41,988 nucleotides of DNA from Acholeplasmatales bacterium (GCA_003477305.1 DMTN01000039.1:91746-133733), one strand, 5' to 3'; positions 1 through 7,799 are shown, counted from the stretch's first letter. Notes: a model not told the origin generated them from the letters alone. A program made the numbers and translations.

Positions 1-62
1 ATGTGAGTTAACCGTTTCTCCAACAAGCCGCGTTTGATTTCCGGCTTTTTACCGGCACTACA

Positions 63-92
63 ATTCTACTATTATTGTATCCGTTGTGTCAA
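63..92 (-). promoter_or_regulatory. candidate promoter reading off the left edge
   Basis: On the minus strand TTGACA (87-92) lies 18 bases upstream of TAGAAT (63-68). A GGAG-like site follows near 20-25. The gene it would serve starts outside the window. This is a sequence match only. Confidence 0.4.
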
Positions 93-94
93 GG

Positions 95-121
95 AAAAGC
101 GAAGATTATCCTTTTCGCTTG
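95..121 (-). terminator. hairpin spanning the stop codon of the glycosylase gene
   Basis: On the minus strand AAGCGAA and TTCGCTT form a stem whose loop contains the TAA stop (106-108), followed by TTTTCC. It could be a weak terminator for the glycosylase gene. Confidence 0.35.
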
Positions 122-744
122 CCCCCTCGGGGCAGTTCCTCCGCAATGGCAAAATAATAGAGTGAAGCGATCGTTCCATAGGGGGAGTACAACTTTTTCA
201 ACCGATCATAACGCTCCTGCGAATAGGATGTGTATCCGTGCACCTTCATGACCGATTGTTGCATGACGGAATCGCCATAAAGGAAGACGTCGAGGCGCCC
301 TTCGCCGAAGATGGCGGTCATCTCGGCCGCGTGGCGGCTGACGCCCTTGAGGCCGGCGAGGAAGGCGACATATTCGTCATCGTCGAGATGAAGCGTGTCG
401 GAAAGATCGAGTTTTTTTGCTGCGATATTCTCGGCGAGATCCCGGATCGTCGCGATCTTGATCTGCGAGAGCCCGGTTTCCCGCATCCGAACCGCATCGG
501 ACTTCAAAATGTTGACGACTGAAAAGTCGCCGCACAGTGCCATCATCCGGCTTTCGGTCAACGCCGCGGAAGACGCCGTGATGCCGTCGGAGATGATACC
601 GGATACCAGCGCGGCGAAAATATCCGGATCGCGCTTGGCGCTGACCCGGCCGTATTTTTCGATATAGGGCGCAAGCGCTCGATCGGCATGGATGAGATGC
701 CGCATGGCTTCGGGCCCGTAATGGATGTCGAGATATGCGTTCAT
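106..744 (-). CDS. HhH-GPD family DNA glycosylase (AlkA-like)
   Basis: A 212-residue protein resembling base-excision DNA glycosylases of the HhH-GPD superfamily, which flip out damaged or alkylated bases and cut the N-glycosidic bond. The helix-hairpin-helix is GLKGVSRHAAEM at about residues 131-142. The following DVFLYGD (about 152-158) matches the AlkA segment DVFLPDD, so Asp158 is the likely catalytic Asp. No 4Fe-4S cysteine cluster is present, which argues against an endonuclease III type enzyme. The start at 744 is chosen because AGGAAAGGG (754-762) sits 9 bases upstream; an upstream in-frame GTG (780) lacks a good site. The protein is shorter than E. coli AlkA and lacks its N-terminal domain. 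Substrate is not predictable. It is monocistronic and divergent from the K+ operon. Confidence 0.72.
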   Translation of the reverse strand: MNAYLDIHYGPEAMRHLIHADRALAPYIEKYGRVSAKRDPDIFAALVSGIISDGITASSAALTESRMMALCGDFSVVNILKSDAVRMRETGLSQIKIATIRDLAENIAAKKLDLSDTLHLDDDEYVAFLAGLKGVSRHAAEMTAIFGEGRLDVFLYGDSVMQQSVMKVHGYTSYSQERYDRLKKLYSPYGTIASLYYFAIAEELPRGGKRKG

Positions 745-874
745 GGCGTGATACCCTTTCCTGATGGACTTCCCAATCACTATTTTATCACAAAATCCCT
801 TGAAAAATGCACGATTTGATTCATCGGAACCGCTATTCTCTCATCCGGGTCCGGGATTTTGGCGATGTTATCTT

Positions 875-919
875 AACGGCGTCTTTATACGCATGACGTC
901 AATCGCAACGCCGTCTTTA
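875..919. repeat. direct repeat upstream of K+ uptake operon
   Basis: AACGGCGTCTTTA (875-887) and AACGCCGTCTTTA (907-919) are direct repeats with one mismatch, 32 bases apart (about three helical turns), 42-86 bases before the first gene of the K+ operon. The arrangement resembles tandem half-sites of an OmpR/KdpE-type response regulator, and such a regulator is encoded at the end of this operon. The binding role is inferred. Confidence 0.4.
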
Positions 920-960
920 CGTCGCTTTGACTAGAATGGAAGCATGGAGGTGAGCCTTTC

Positions 961-1134
961 ATGGAAGAACTCATCGGTAGAAAAGTGAAACTCATCCTGA
1001 ACAGCACGCAGGGCACCGTCGTCGTCGCCGGCGAACTCATCAAGCTGGCCCCGCCGTTCATCGTGATCCTGGCGGCCAGCGGCAAGAACATCTATTTCAA
1101 TCTGAACAACGTCAAATCGGTCGAGGCGGCATGA
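961..1134 (+). CDS. 57-aa LSm/SH3-like small protein heading the K+ operon
   Basis: A 57-residue protein starting MEELIGRKVKLIL and ending NNVKSVEAA. Its ATG follows GGAGGTGAGCCTTTC, an excellent ribosome site. Its alternating hydrophobic strands and turn glycines (V-K-L-I-L, then V-V-V-A-G-E-L-I-K-L, P-F-I-V-I-L, K-N-I-Y-F-N-L, V-K-S-V) resemble a five-strand LSm/SH3-like small barrel as in Hfq or YlxS-type folds, but I do not recognise a named family. It has no signal peptide and no membrane segment. The stop overlaps the next start (ATGATGATG), so it is translationally coupled to the RCK subunits of the K+ transporter. Its role in K+ uptake, or RNA binding, is unproven. Confidence 0.75.
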   Translation: MEELIGRKVKLILNSTQGTVVVAGELIKLAPPFIVILAASGKNIYFNLNNVKSVEAA

Positions 1135-1562
1135 TGATGAAAAACAAGGAACGCACCATCGTCGTCGGATTGAGCCGTCTCGGTTCGACGATTGCGGCGA
1201 AGCTCTCGGAACAAGGCGCGGACGTCGTCGTCATCGACAAGGAGAGCGATTCCTTCCGCAAGCTCCCCGAGACGTACAGCGGGTATGAAGTCGTCGGTGA
1301 CGTGATGGATACCGACGTTTTGGAAAAAGCCGGCATCGAAACGGCAAAAACGATCATCGTCACGACCGACGAGGACAACATCAACATCATGATCGGCGAA
1401 ATCAGCGCCTACATCTATGGTGTTGAAAATATCTTCGTCCGACTGAACGACAACGATAAATCCGTTCTTCTCGAAGCCACCAGGATCCACGCGATTTATC
1501 CGTTCCTCCTGTCGCTCGACGAATTCGAACGGATCATGAAAGGGGAATCTGCGGCATCATGA
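1131..1562 (+). CDS. RCK_N-only TrkA/KtrA-type K+ uptake subunit
   Basis: A 143-residue cytoplasmic protein made essentially of one RCK N-terminal (Rossmann) domain. The beta-alpha-beta start is TIVVGLSRLGSTIA, where the usual KtrA GLGRFGS reads GLSRLGS. It is followed by VVVIDKE (acidic end of strand 2), VVGDVMD and IIVTTDEDN, all typical RCK landmarks. There is no RCK_C (TrkA_C) domain, so it is about two-thirds of KtrA length (about 220 aa). Three consecutive ATG codons (1131, 1134, 1137) could start it. It overlaps the upstream small gene and the downstream full-length RCK gene by ATGA junctions, so the gating ring may be a hetero-oligomer of both RCK proteins under TrkH. Confidence 0.85.
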   Translation: MMMKNKERTIVVGLSRLGSTIAAKLSEQGADVVVIDKESDSFRKLPETYSGYEVVGDVMDTDVLEKAGIETAKTIIVTTDEDNINIMIGEISAYIYGVENIFVRLNDNDKSVLLEATRIHAIYPFLLSLDEFERIMKGESAAS

Positions 1563-2221
1563 AAATCATCATCGCCGAAGGCAGCGCGGAAGTCGACTAT
1601 CTGATTAAGATGTTCCGCAAAAACCGCCATTCGATCATCGTCATCAATAAGGACCGCGCGTTCTGCGAGCATCTGAGCGCCGAGTACAATATCGATGTCT
1701 TTGTCGGCGACCCGTCCAAAAAATTCGTTTTGGGCGACGCCGACATTTTTGATGCGGACATTCTCATCGCGTTGTCGCCAAGCGATGCGGACAATCTTGT
1801 CATCTGCCAGCTTGCCAAGCGCGTCTTCCGCGTGAAACGGGCGATCGCCATCGTCACCAACCCGAAAAACGTCGGAATCTTCAAGCGCCTGGGCATCAAC
1901 AATGCCCTGAGCGCCTCCCATCTCGTGGCCGAAACGATCGAACGTCTTTCGATCATCGAGAATCTCGTCCGGTCGCTTTCGATCGAGGAGGAACGGATCG
2001 TCCTCACGGAATTGAAGGTGGCGGAAGACGCCGCGATCGTCGGAAACATGCTCAAGGATCTCAACGCTCCCGTGCACTTCAACCTCAGCTGCATCTTCCG
2101 CAATCCGGAGGTAATCATTCCCGATGGGAATACCGTCATTCAAGCTGCCGACATCCTCGTGATCGTTTCGACGCCGGATCATCAGACCGCGATCGTCGAC
2201 CATCTGCAAAGGAAACGATGA
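1559..2221 (+). CDS. trkA: TrkA/KtrA family K+ uptake regulatory subunit (RCK_N + RCK_C)
   Basis: A 220-residue peripheral subunit expected to gate the TrkH channel in response to nucleotides. Residues about 1-135 form an RCK_N Rossmann domain (VFVGDPS, LIALSPSDADNLVICQLAK, AIAIVTNPKN). Residues about 140-218 match an RCK_C domain (LTELKVAEDAAIVGNMLKDL, then VIIPDGNTVIQAADILVIV). The nucleotide-binding glycine loop is abnormal: the usual GxGxxG region reads IIIAEGSAEVDYL, so NAD(H)/ATP binding may be altered. It overlaps the previous gene by ATGA; trkH follows one base after the stop. Confidence 0.88.
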   Translation: MKIIIAEGSAEVDYLIKMFRKNRHSIIVINKDRAFCEHLSAEYNIDVFVGDPSKKFVLGDADIFDADILIALSPSDADNLVICQLAKRVFRVKRAIAIVTNPKNVGIFKRLGINNALSASHLVAETIERLSIIENLVRSLSIEEERIVLTELKVAEDAAIVGNMLKDLNAPVHFNLSCIFRNPEVIIPDGNTVIQAADILVIVSTPDHQTAIVDHLQRKR

Positions 2222-2222
2222 C

Positions 2223-3722
2223 ATGCTCTCTCCCGCTGACGTCTTTCTTTCGGACGAGCGAAAGGAAGTCACCGGCTGGCGGCTGATTCTCGGCTATCTC
2301 GGCGTGACCGTCGAAGTCGTCGGCGCCTTTTGCTTCGTTCCGCTCATCACCTTGTTCTTCTATCCCGATGAAATCGGATACGCGAAGGATTTCATCATTC
2401 CCGGTGCGCTCGCGCTCACGGCAGGGTACATGCTTTCTCTCTTCATCAAGGGCAACCCGGTCAAACGGCTGGAAAAACATCAGGACGCGCTTTTGATCGT
2501 GCTTGCCTGGATCATCATGATCGTCATCTGCGCGATGCCCTATCTGATGTCGGGAGATTATAATTTCATCCAAAGCCTGTTTGAAGCGACGAGCGGCTTC
2601 ACGACGACCGGTCTCTCGGTCGTCGACGTCGCATCCGCTCCGCACATCATCCTGCTTTATCGAAGCCTGACGCTCTTCATCGGCGGGGTCGGACTCGTGC
2701 TCGTCATCACCTCGGTCCTCTCCGACCGCTACGGGATGCGGCTGTACAGTGCCGAAGGTCACAGCGACAAGCTGCTCCCGAACCTGGTCAAATCAGCCCG
2801 GCTGATCCTGCTTATCTATCTGTTGTACATCGTCATCGGCGTGATCGCCTACGTCATCTTCGGGATGCCCGTTTTCGACGCATTCAACCATTCGATCGCC
2901 GCGGTGTCGACCGGCGGCTTCTCCACCGAGGTCGACAGCATCGGCGCCTATCACAGCCTCGCGATCGAAATCGTCACGATGGCGTTGATGCTGCTCGGGG
3001 CAACGAACTTCTTCGTGCATCTGCAACTGCTCAAGGGACGAATTGCGAATGTCCTCAGGCACGGCGAAATGATCCTTCTGCTTGCGCTCATCGCACTCGG
3101 CCTTCCCGTCTTCGTCGCGACCCTGATCATCGACAGCGGCTATGGATTCGGGGAGGCGTTGCGCATCGGATCGTTCCAGCTGATCTCGGCGATCACGACG
3201 ACCGGCTTTCAGACGGTCGCCTCCTTCCGGACCCTTTCTGGCATTTTCAACGGATTTGTGATAGTATTAATGCTGATTGGGGCCGGCATCGGCTCGACCG
3301 GCGGCGGCATCAAGCAGCAACGCGTGCTCATTTCACTCAAGAGCATCGTCCGAAACATCCGCGCCAACATCGCCAACCATCGGAAATTGACGACGATCTT
3401 CCTCAACAAGGCCGGAACCAAATCGGTCCTGGAGGAGCACGAAAAGAACGATGCGGTCTCGTTCGTCCTGCTCTATCTCATCATCTTCATCGTCGGTTCG
3501 CTCATCTTCACGGCATACGGGTATCCGCTCGGGGACGCGATGTTTGAATTCGCCTCGTCGCTCGGAACCGTCGGCCTCTCCGTCGGCATCACCGGCTTCA
3601 GCGCTCCGAACGGCATCCTGCTCACGTCCATCTTCGGGATGTTCGTCGGCCGTCTGGAAATCATGGTCATCCTCTATGCGTTCGCCCGATGCTTCGGCGC
3701 GATGCGGAAAAGAGCTGCATAG
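2223..3722 (+). CDS. trkH: TrkH/KtrB family potassium uptake membrane protein
   Basis: A 499-residue integral membrane K+ channel subunit of the SKT family. Four pore-loop filter motifs are visible: TTTGLS (127-132), STGGFS (229-234), TTTGFQ (325-330) and GTVGLS (448-453), each with the conserved filter glycine. GAGIGSTGGGIKQQR (about 353-367) corresponds to the intramembrane gating region between repeats 3 and 4. Length fits TrkH (about 480) better than KtrB (about 450). A ribosome site AAAGGAAA precedes the ATG. It follows the two RCK genes and is followed one base later by the sensor kinase gene, all in one operon. Confidence 0.95.
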   Translation: MLSPADVFLSDERKEVTGWRLILGYLGVTVEVVGAFCFVPLITLFFYPDEIGYAKDFIIPGALALTAGYMLSLFIKGNPVKRLEKHQDALLIVLAWIIMIVICAMPYLMSGDYNFIQSLFEATSGFTTTGLSVVDVASAPHIILLYRSLTLFIGGVGLVLVITSVLSDRYGMRLYSAEGHSDKLLPNLVKSARLILLIYLLYIVIGVIAYVIFGMPVFDAFNHSIAAVSTGGFSTEVDSIGAYHSLAIEIVTMALMLLGATNFFVHLQLLKGRIANVLRHGEMILLLALIALGLPVFVATLIIDSGYGFGEALRIGSFQLISAITTTGFQTVASFRTLSGIFNGFVIVLMLIGAGIGSTGGGIKQQRVLISLKSIVRNIRANIANHRKLTTIFLNKAGTKSVLEEHEKNDAVSFVLLYLIIFIVGSLIFTAYGYPLGDAMFEFASSLGTVGLSVGITGFSAPNGILLTSIFGMFVGRLEIMVILYAFARCFGAMRKRAA

Positions 3723-3723
3723 C

Positions 3724-5229
3724 ATGGTCACGAAACGAAATGTTCTCAAGCATGCGATCACGGTCCTGATCATTTTGACGGTTTCTACCGCGTTGGCCTT
3801 TTCGATGCGCGAATTCGGCATCCGGGTCGAAAATCTCCTGCTCATTTTCATCGCCGCGGTCTTGCTCATCAACATCGAGACCCGCAGTCTGCCGACCGGG
3901 ATCGCGGCCGGTTTCGTCTGCGTCATGATCTTCAATTATTTCTTCGTCGAACCGTACTATACCTTCATGATCGCCGATCCGAACTACTATGTGTCGATGA
4001 CCATCTTCTTCATCGTCACCCTGATCGCCAACACCTTGACTTCCCGGTTGCAGCATCAGATGGAATTCTCCAAGGCAAGCGAGCGTCGCAGCGTGCTGTT
4101 GAATCGGATCAACGGCCTGCTTCTGAACGCTCATTCATTTCTTGAAATCGCCGACTTCATCCAGTCGTCGTTCCATGAACTTCTGCAGCGCGACGTCTTC
4201 GTCTTCCTGCAGATCGAGCAGCAGGAATTCACCGCGCCGACGTCGTTCGAACTGCAGAGCCACCGCGAGGCGGTCCTCTGGTGCTCCATGCATATCACGC
4301 AATGCGGCGCCGGCACGCCGGCGTTCTCCGATTCGAAGTATCAGTATTTCCCGATCCGCTCGAAGCGGGTCGCGGCGATCAGCGGCACCGTCGGGATCCA
4401 TGTCGGACATGACCGGCTCGAACAGAAGGACGCGATGTTCGTCGATACCGCCATCACCAGCCTGCTCGTCGCCTGCGACCGCGAATATTCCTCGCTTCTC
4501 AAGGAACGGGCGACGCTTCAAATGGAAAAGGAAAAATTCAAGTCCTCGCTTCTGCGCTCGATCTCCCACGACATCAAGACGCCGCTCACGAGCATCAGCG
4601 CCGGCAGCAGCCTGCTTCTGGAAAGTTACGAGACGATCCCTTCGGACCAGCGCGTCGGCATCTTGACCGACATTTACGACGAGTCCGTCTATCTCGCCGA
4701 TTTCGTCAACAACCTGCTCAACCTCACGAAGATCGAAGCGAACCGGCTTTCCGTCGCCAAAGGTCATGAACTCGTCGAGGAGATCCTGAACGAGGTCTAC
4801 CAGCGCGTCCGCAAACGGCTTGGCGCGCATCGCTTGATCATCGAAAACGGACCGGATGCGCTCTTCGTCGATGCCGATCGCCAGTTGCTCATCCAAGTCC
4901 TCGTGAATCTCGTCGACAATGCCGTGAAGCACACCCGGCCCGATTGCACGATCCGCCTCGGATGCCGCCAGGAACACGCCTTGGTCTGGTTCGACGTGGA
5001 AGACGACGGCGGCGGCATCGATCCGGCGATCCTGCCGGATTTGTTCAACGAAATGGCGTCCGTCCGCGACCATAAGGCGGACAAATCGCGCGGCACCGGG
5101 CTCGGTCTCTCGCTTTGCAAGGCCGTCGTCGACGCCCACGGCGGCACGATCGCCGCGACGAACAACGCGCGCGGCGGCGCGACGGTCGCGTTTTCCATTC
5201 CGGTCTTGGAAGTGGGTGAATCCGCATGA
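3724..5229 (+). CDS. KdpD-like sensor histidine kinase without the N-terminal KdpD domain
   Basis: A 501-residue membrane kinase. Residues about 8-105 hold four closely packed membrane helices with NYFFVEPYYTF, the DUF4118 signature of KdpD. Residues about 130-255 look like a GAF-type segment. The HisKA box is SISHDIKTPLTS with His282; the ATPase domain has the N box LVNLVDNAVKH (Asn399), DDGGGI (about 428-433) and GTGLGLSL (about 457-464). The about 390-residue N-terminal KdpD/Usp region of classical KdpD (about 890 aa) is missing. An open frame continues upstream inside trkH, but ATG 3724 immediately after the trkH stop gives the correct membrane start. It probably senses K+ or turgor and phosphorylates the next gene product; no kdpFABC genes are nearby. 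Confidence 0.9.
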   Translation: MVTKRNVLKHAITVLIILTVSTALAFSMREFGIRVENLLLIFIAAVLLINIETRSLPTGIAAGFVCVMIFNYFFVEPYYTFMIADPNYYVSMTIFFIVTLIANTLTSRLQHQMEFSKASERRSVLLNRINGLLLNAHSFLEIADFIQSSFHELLQRDVFVFLQIEQQEFTAPTSFELQSHREAVLWCSMHITQCGAGTPAFSDSKYQYFPIRSKRVAAISGTVGIHVGHDRLEQKDAMFVDTAITSLLVACDREYSSLLKERATLQMEKEKFKSSLLRSISHDIKTPLTSISAGSSLLLESYETIPSDQRVGILTDIYDESVYLADFVNNLLNLTKIEANRLSVAKGHELVEEILNEVYQRVRKRLGAHRLIIENGPDALFVDADRQLLIQVLVNLVDNAVKHTRPDCTIRLGCRQEHALVWFDVEDDGGGIDPAILPDLFNEMASVRDHKADKSRGTGLGLSLCKAVVDAHGGTIAATNNARGGATVAFSIPVLEVGESA

Positions 5230-5918
5230 ACGAACGCATCCTCGTAATTGAAGACGACGACGTCATCGCCCGCTTTCTGCATATCGCCTTGAACGCGAAA
5301 GGCTACGAAGTCGTGGCAGCGGAAACCGGCGTTGCCGGCGTCGCCTTCGCGGCGCACGCCAGCCCGGCCGTGATCCTGCTTGATCTGGGGTTGCCCGACA
5401 TCGACGGCACCGAAGTCATCCGGCAAATCCGGGCCGGCTCCGCCGTCCCGATCATCGTCGTGTCGGCGCGCGACAAAGAGCGCGAAAAAGTCGAAGCGCT
5501 CGACCTCGGCGCCGATGATTATCTCACCAAGCCCTTCAGCGTCGGCGAATTGATGGCGCGGATCCGCGTCGCGCTCCGCAAGTCGGCAGCGACCCCCGAT
5601 ACGGAAGAACCGATTACGTTCGGCGATCTGACGATCCGGTTCGACCAGCGCCGCGTCCTGTTGCGCGGCGAGGAAATCCATCTGACGCCGATCGAGTACA
5701 AGCTTCTGACGCTGCTCATCACGCACCCCGGCAAAGTCCTCACGCATTCCTATATCCAGAATGCGGTCTGGGGATATGCCTCGGTCGACGACTACCAGTC
5801 GCTGCGCGTGTTCATGGCGGCGGTCCGGCGCAAGATCGAAGACGATTCCAGCCGACCGAAATACATCATGACGGAAATCGGCGTCGGCTACCGCATGCTT
5901 GACGAATGGGTTCCGTAA
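5226..5918 (+). CDS. KdpE-like OmpR-family response regulator
   Basis: A 230-residue DNA-binding response regulator. The receiver domain (1-120) has the acidic pair EDDD, phospho-acceptor Asp53 in LLDLGLPDIDG, Ser/Thr in IIVVSA and Lys in DYLTKPF. Residues about 130-228 form an OmpR-type winged helix ending in TEIGVGYRM. The overall pattern is that of KdpE. It overlaps the kinase gene by ATGA (5226-5229), so the two form a cognate pair, and it is the last gene of the K+ operon before a terminator. Likely targets include the direct repeats at 875-919, which would make the operon autoregulated; this is inference. Confidence 0.92.
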   Translation: MNERILVIEDDDVIARFLHIALNAKGYEVVAAETGVAGVAFAAHASPAVILLDLGLPDIDGTEVIRQIRAGSAVPIIVVSARDKEREKVEALDLGADDYLTKPFSVGELMARIRVALRKSAATPDTEEPITFGDLTIRFDQRRVLLRGEEIHLTPIEYKLLTLLITHPGKVLTHSYIQNAVWGYASVDDYQSLRVFMAAVRRKIEDDSSRPKYIMTEIGVGYRMLDEWVP

Positions 5919-5928
5919 GCAAAAAATG

Positions 5929-5954
5929 CGCAACCGACAAGGTTGTGTTTTTTT
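5929..5954 (+). terminator. terminator of the K+ uptake operon
   Basis: CGCAACC (5929-5935) pairs with GGTTGTG (5941-5947, one G-U), loop GACAA, followed by seven T (5948-5954). Confidence 0.88.
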
Positions 5955-5983
5955 CGTTTCGGGAAAAACGATGACCGGCGGCG

Positions 5984-6012
5984 TTGACACATCCGGCCGG
6001 TTACGTTATAGT
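5984..6012 (+). promoter_or_regulatory. sigma-A type promoter for the TIGR02206 gene
   Basis: TTGACA (5984-5989), 17-base spacer, TATAGT (6007-6012), 33 bases before the ATG; near-consensus. Confidence 0.85.
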
Positions 6013-6044
6013 AGAACCATCAAGAACCGAAAGGCGGTGCTTCC

Positions 6045-6761
6045 ATGTTCCTCTTCGATGAAAGCCTCGAAACGTTCGAAATCTTCTCGCTGTCGCATCT
6101 TCTCGGCGTCCTGTTCTGGGTCACTGCGATCACCCTCATGATCGTGTTTCGGAAAAAACTGCGGGGCATGCCTCGGTTCGACCGCTTCATCCGATACTTC
6201 CTCGCGATCACGATGCTGACGTTTCAGTTCACTTTCTATCTCTGGATGTTCTGGCGCGGCGCCGCATCGCTCGAACTGCTCCCGTTCGGACTGTGCCATC
6301 TGGCGATGTATTTGACCTCGCTCATGCTTCTGACGCAGTCGAAGACACTTTTCAAGATCGTCTTCCCGTGGGCGATCATCGGCGCGCTCTTGTCGCTTGT
6401 GATCGCCGACCTCACCTTCGCATTCCCGCACTTCCGCTACATCCACTACTTCGGAAACCATGGGATGTTCCTCTTCGGCGTCCTCTACATGATGATCGTC
6501 CGCGGCTATACGATCAGTTACAAGAGCCTGTGGATGTCCGGCGGCGTTTTGATCGGACTGGCCGTCCCGGTGTATTTTTTCAACCAGGCATACGGTACGA
6601 ACCATCTCTTCCTGTCGCATCTACCCGGCCCGGCGGCTTCACTTCAGACGGCCGTCGGGGACTGGTGGATCGTCCTGTTCGTCGCCTTCGTCTTCGCTTT
6701 GTTTCACCTCATCTATCTTGCTTATGTCCTGATCAGTCGTCATAGTAAAGACATCGCTTGA
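6045..6761 (+). CDS. TIGR02206 (YwaF/TMEM164-like) membrane protein
   Basis: A 238-residue integral membrane protein with about seven hydrophobic helices. Motifs LPFGLCHLAMYL, HYFGNHGMFLFG and YGTNHLFLSHLPG are the hallmarks of the TIGR02206/YwaF family, related to eukaryotic TMEM164, for which an ether-lipid acyltransferase activity has been reported. The Cys-His pair in LCHLA and the later histidines are the conserved polar residues. Bacterial members have no assigned function. It has its own near-consensus promoter, an AAAGGCGGTG ribosome site and a terminator, so it is a single-gene unit. Confidence 0.85.
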   Translation: MFLFDESLETFEIFSLSHLLGVLFWVTAITLMIVFRKKLRGMPRFDRFIRYFLAITMLTFQFTFYLWMFWRGAASLELLPFGLCHLAMYLTSLMLLTQSKTLFKIVFPWAIIGALLSLVIADLTFAFPHFRYIHYFGNHGMFLFGVLYMMIVRGYTISYKSLWMSGGVLIGLAVPVYFFNQAYGTNHLFLSHLPGPAASLQTAVGDWWIVLFVAFVFALFHLIYLAYVLISRHSKDIA

Positions 6762-6778
6762 TCCATCCTGATCCGCCC

Positions 6779-6815
6779 CGGTCCGGTTTCGCTCGATGCG
6801 ATCCGGACCGTTTTT
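6779..6815 (+). terminator. terminator after the TIGR02206 gene
   Basis: CGGTCCGG (6779-6786) pairs with CCGGACCG (6803-6810); the loop can form an inner TCGC/GCGA stem. Five T follow. Confidence 0.88.
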
Positions 6816-6888
6816 CTTCGAAACGATTCGAATCACCAAAAAAAGTAGCGATTTCACCACAATTTCGCCAAAATTTTATCATGATGGC

Positions 6889-6917
6889 TTGGCATAAAGC
6901 GCGGTTTGTGGTATTTT
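6889..6917 (+). promoter_or_regulatory. candidate promoter for the 4-TM proline-rich gene
   Basis: TTGGCA (6889-6894), 17-base spacer, TATTTT (6912-6917), 40 bases before the chosen ATG. Confidence 0.45.
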
Positions 6918-6956
6918 TTTATTAAGAACATCAAAACAATTCAATGGAGGTATGGA

Positions 6957-7784
6957 ATGGCTAAGATCAAATCGCTTCTCACCGGCTTCTACGCCGACCG
7001 CCCCGGATTCTTCCTCGCTTGCACCCGCTTCTTCTTCATGTTCCTCTTCTGGATCGCGTTTTATATCGCCGCCTTCACGCTGTTGGGCGGCCCGAACGGC
7101 CCAGGCCGGTTCACCGTCGCCGATTACGGCAATGTCGGAAAGGTCATTGTCCTCATCTGGTGGATTCTGATGATTCTCTTCGTCATCTTCAGCCTGTTGA
7201 AGAATGTGAAGGTCGTCAAGATCGTCGGCATCATTCAGATCGTCTACATCGTCCTTTATCTTGGCATGCTGATGATCACCTTCGGAATGACGAAAGACGA
7301 AATCGCCGGATACGTCGGCATCACGGTCGTCTATTCCTTCGGTTTCTGGCTGATGATCATTCTCCTCGGACTGCTCGTCATCTCGGTGTTCTTCACGCAC
7401 CTCATCGAAAAGATCATCGCCAAGCTGATTCCGGCTCAGATTCTTCATCCCGCGGCCTATGCGCCCGTCGCCCCGATGCCGGTCGAACCGGCTCCCGTCG
7501 TCGAGCCCCTTCCCGTTGCGCCAGCGCCTGTTGCTCCCGCGCCCATTGCTCCCGCACCCGTCGCACCGGCGCCCGTAGAACCGCTGCCGGTGATTGAACC
7601 CAAGCCCGTCGCACCGGCTCCCGTCGAGCCCGAACCCGTCGTCGAATCCGTTGTCGAACCCGTTGTCGAGCCCGTCGTTGAACCCGTCGTTGAACCCGTT
7701 GTCGAGCCCGCGCCTGTCGTGCCCACGCCAGAGGAACCGACGCCCGTCGAGCCCGCGCCCGTCGAGCCGAAACCCGAATCCTGA
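6957..7784 (+). CDS. four-helix membrane protein with Pro-Val-Glu repeat tail
   Basis: A 275-residue protein. Residues about 1-160 hold four hydrophobic helices (around 17-40, 58-82, 88-108, 118-145) in a DUF-like domain I cannot name. From about residue 170 to the end runs a low-complexity tail of PVAPAP, PVEP and VVEP units: APVAPAP repeats first, then five consecutive VVEP units, then PTPEEP/PVEP. The tail has almost no Lys/Arg and regularly spaced Glu, so it should be extended and negatively charged, perhaps a spacer or partner-binding arm. Whether it is cytoplasmic or external is unresolved; an even helix number puts it on the same side as the N terminus. The ATG at 6957 follows AATGGAGGTATGGA, preferred over an upstream in-frame ATG at 6906 without a site. 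Confidence 0.8.
   Translation: MAKIKSLLTGFYADRPGFFLACTRFFFMFLFWIAFYIAAFTLLGGPNGPGRFTVADYGNVGKVIVLIWWILMILFVIFSLLKNVKVVKIVGIIQIVYIVLYLGMLMITFGMTKDEIAGYVGITVVYSFGFWLMIILLGLLVISVFFTHLIEKIIAKLIPAQILHPAAYAPVAPMPVEPAPVVEPLPVAPAPVAPAPIAPAPVAPAPVEPLPVIEPKPVAPAPVEPEPVVESVVEPVVEPVVEPVVEPVVEPAPVVPTPEEPTPVEPAPVEPKPES
7470..7780 (+). repeat. in-gene tandem repeat encoding (P/V)VEP and PVAPAP units
   Basis: Imperfect 6-18 base units of the type GCNCCNGTC and GTCGAGCCC(GTT) repeat through the 3' third of the gene. Five successive 12-base VVEP units lie around 7650-7710. Such coding repeats can vary in copy number by slippage. Confidence 0.8.
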
Positions 7785-7799
7785 CCTCCGCTTCCCACC

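Noticed and set aside
3451..3723. 91-residue N-terminal extension of the sensor kinase
   Set aside because: It lies wholly inside trkH in another frame and is Ser/Arg-rich; the ATG right after the trkH stop gives a normal membrane start.
7470..7780. Regular repeats resembling a CRISPR array
   Set aside because: They are short in-frame coding repeats for Pro-Val-Glu units without unique spacers.
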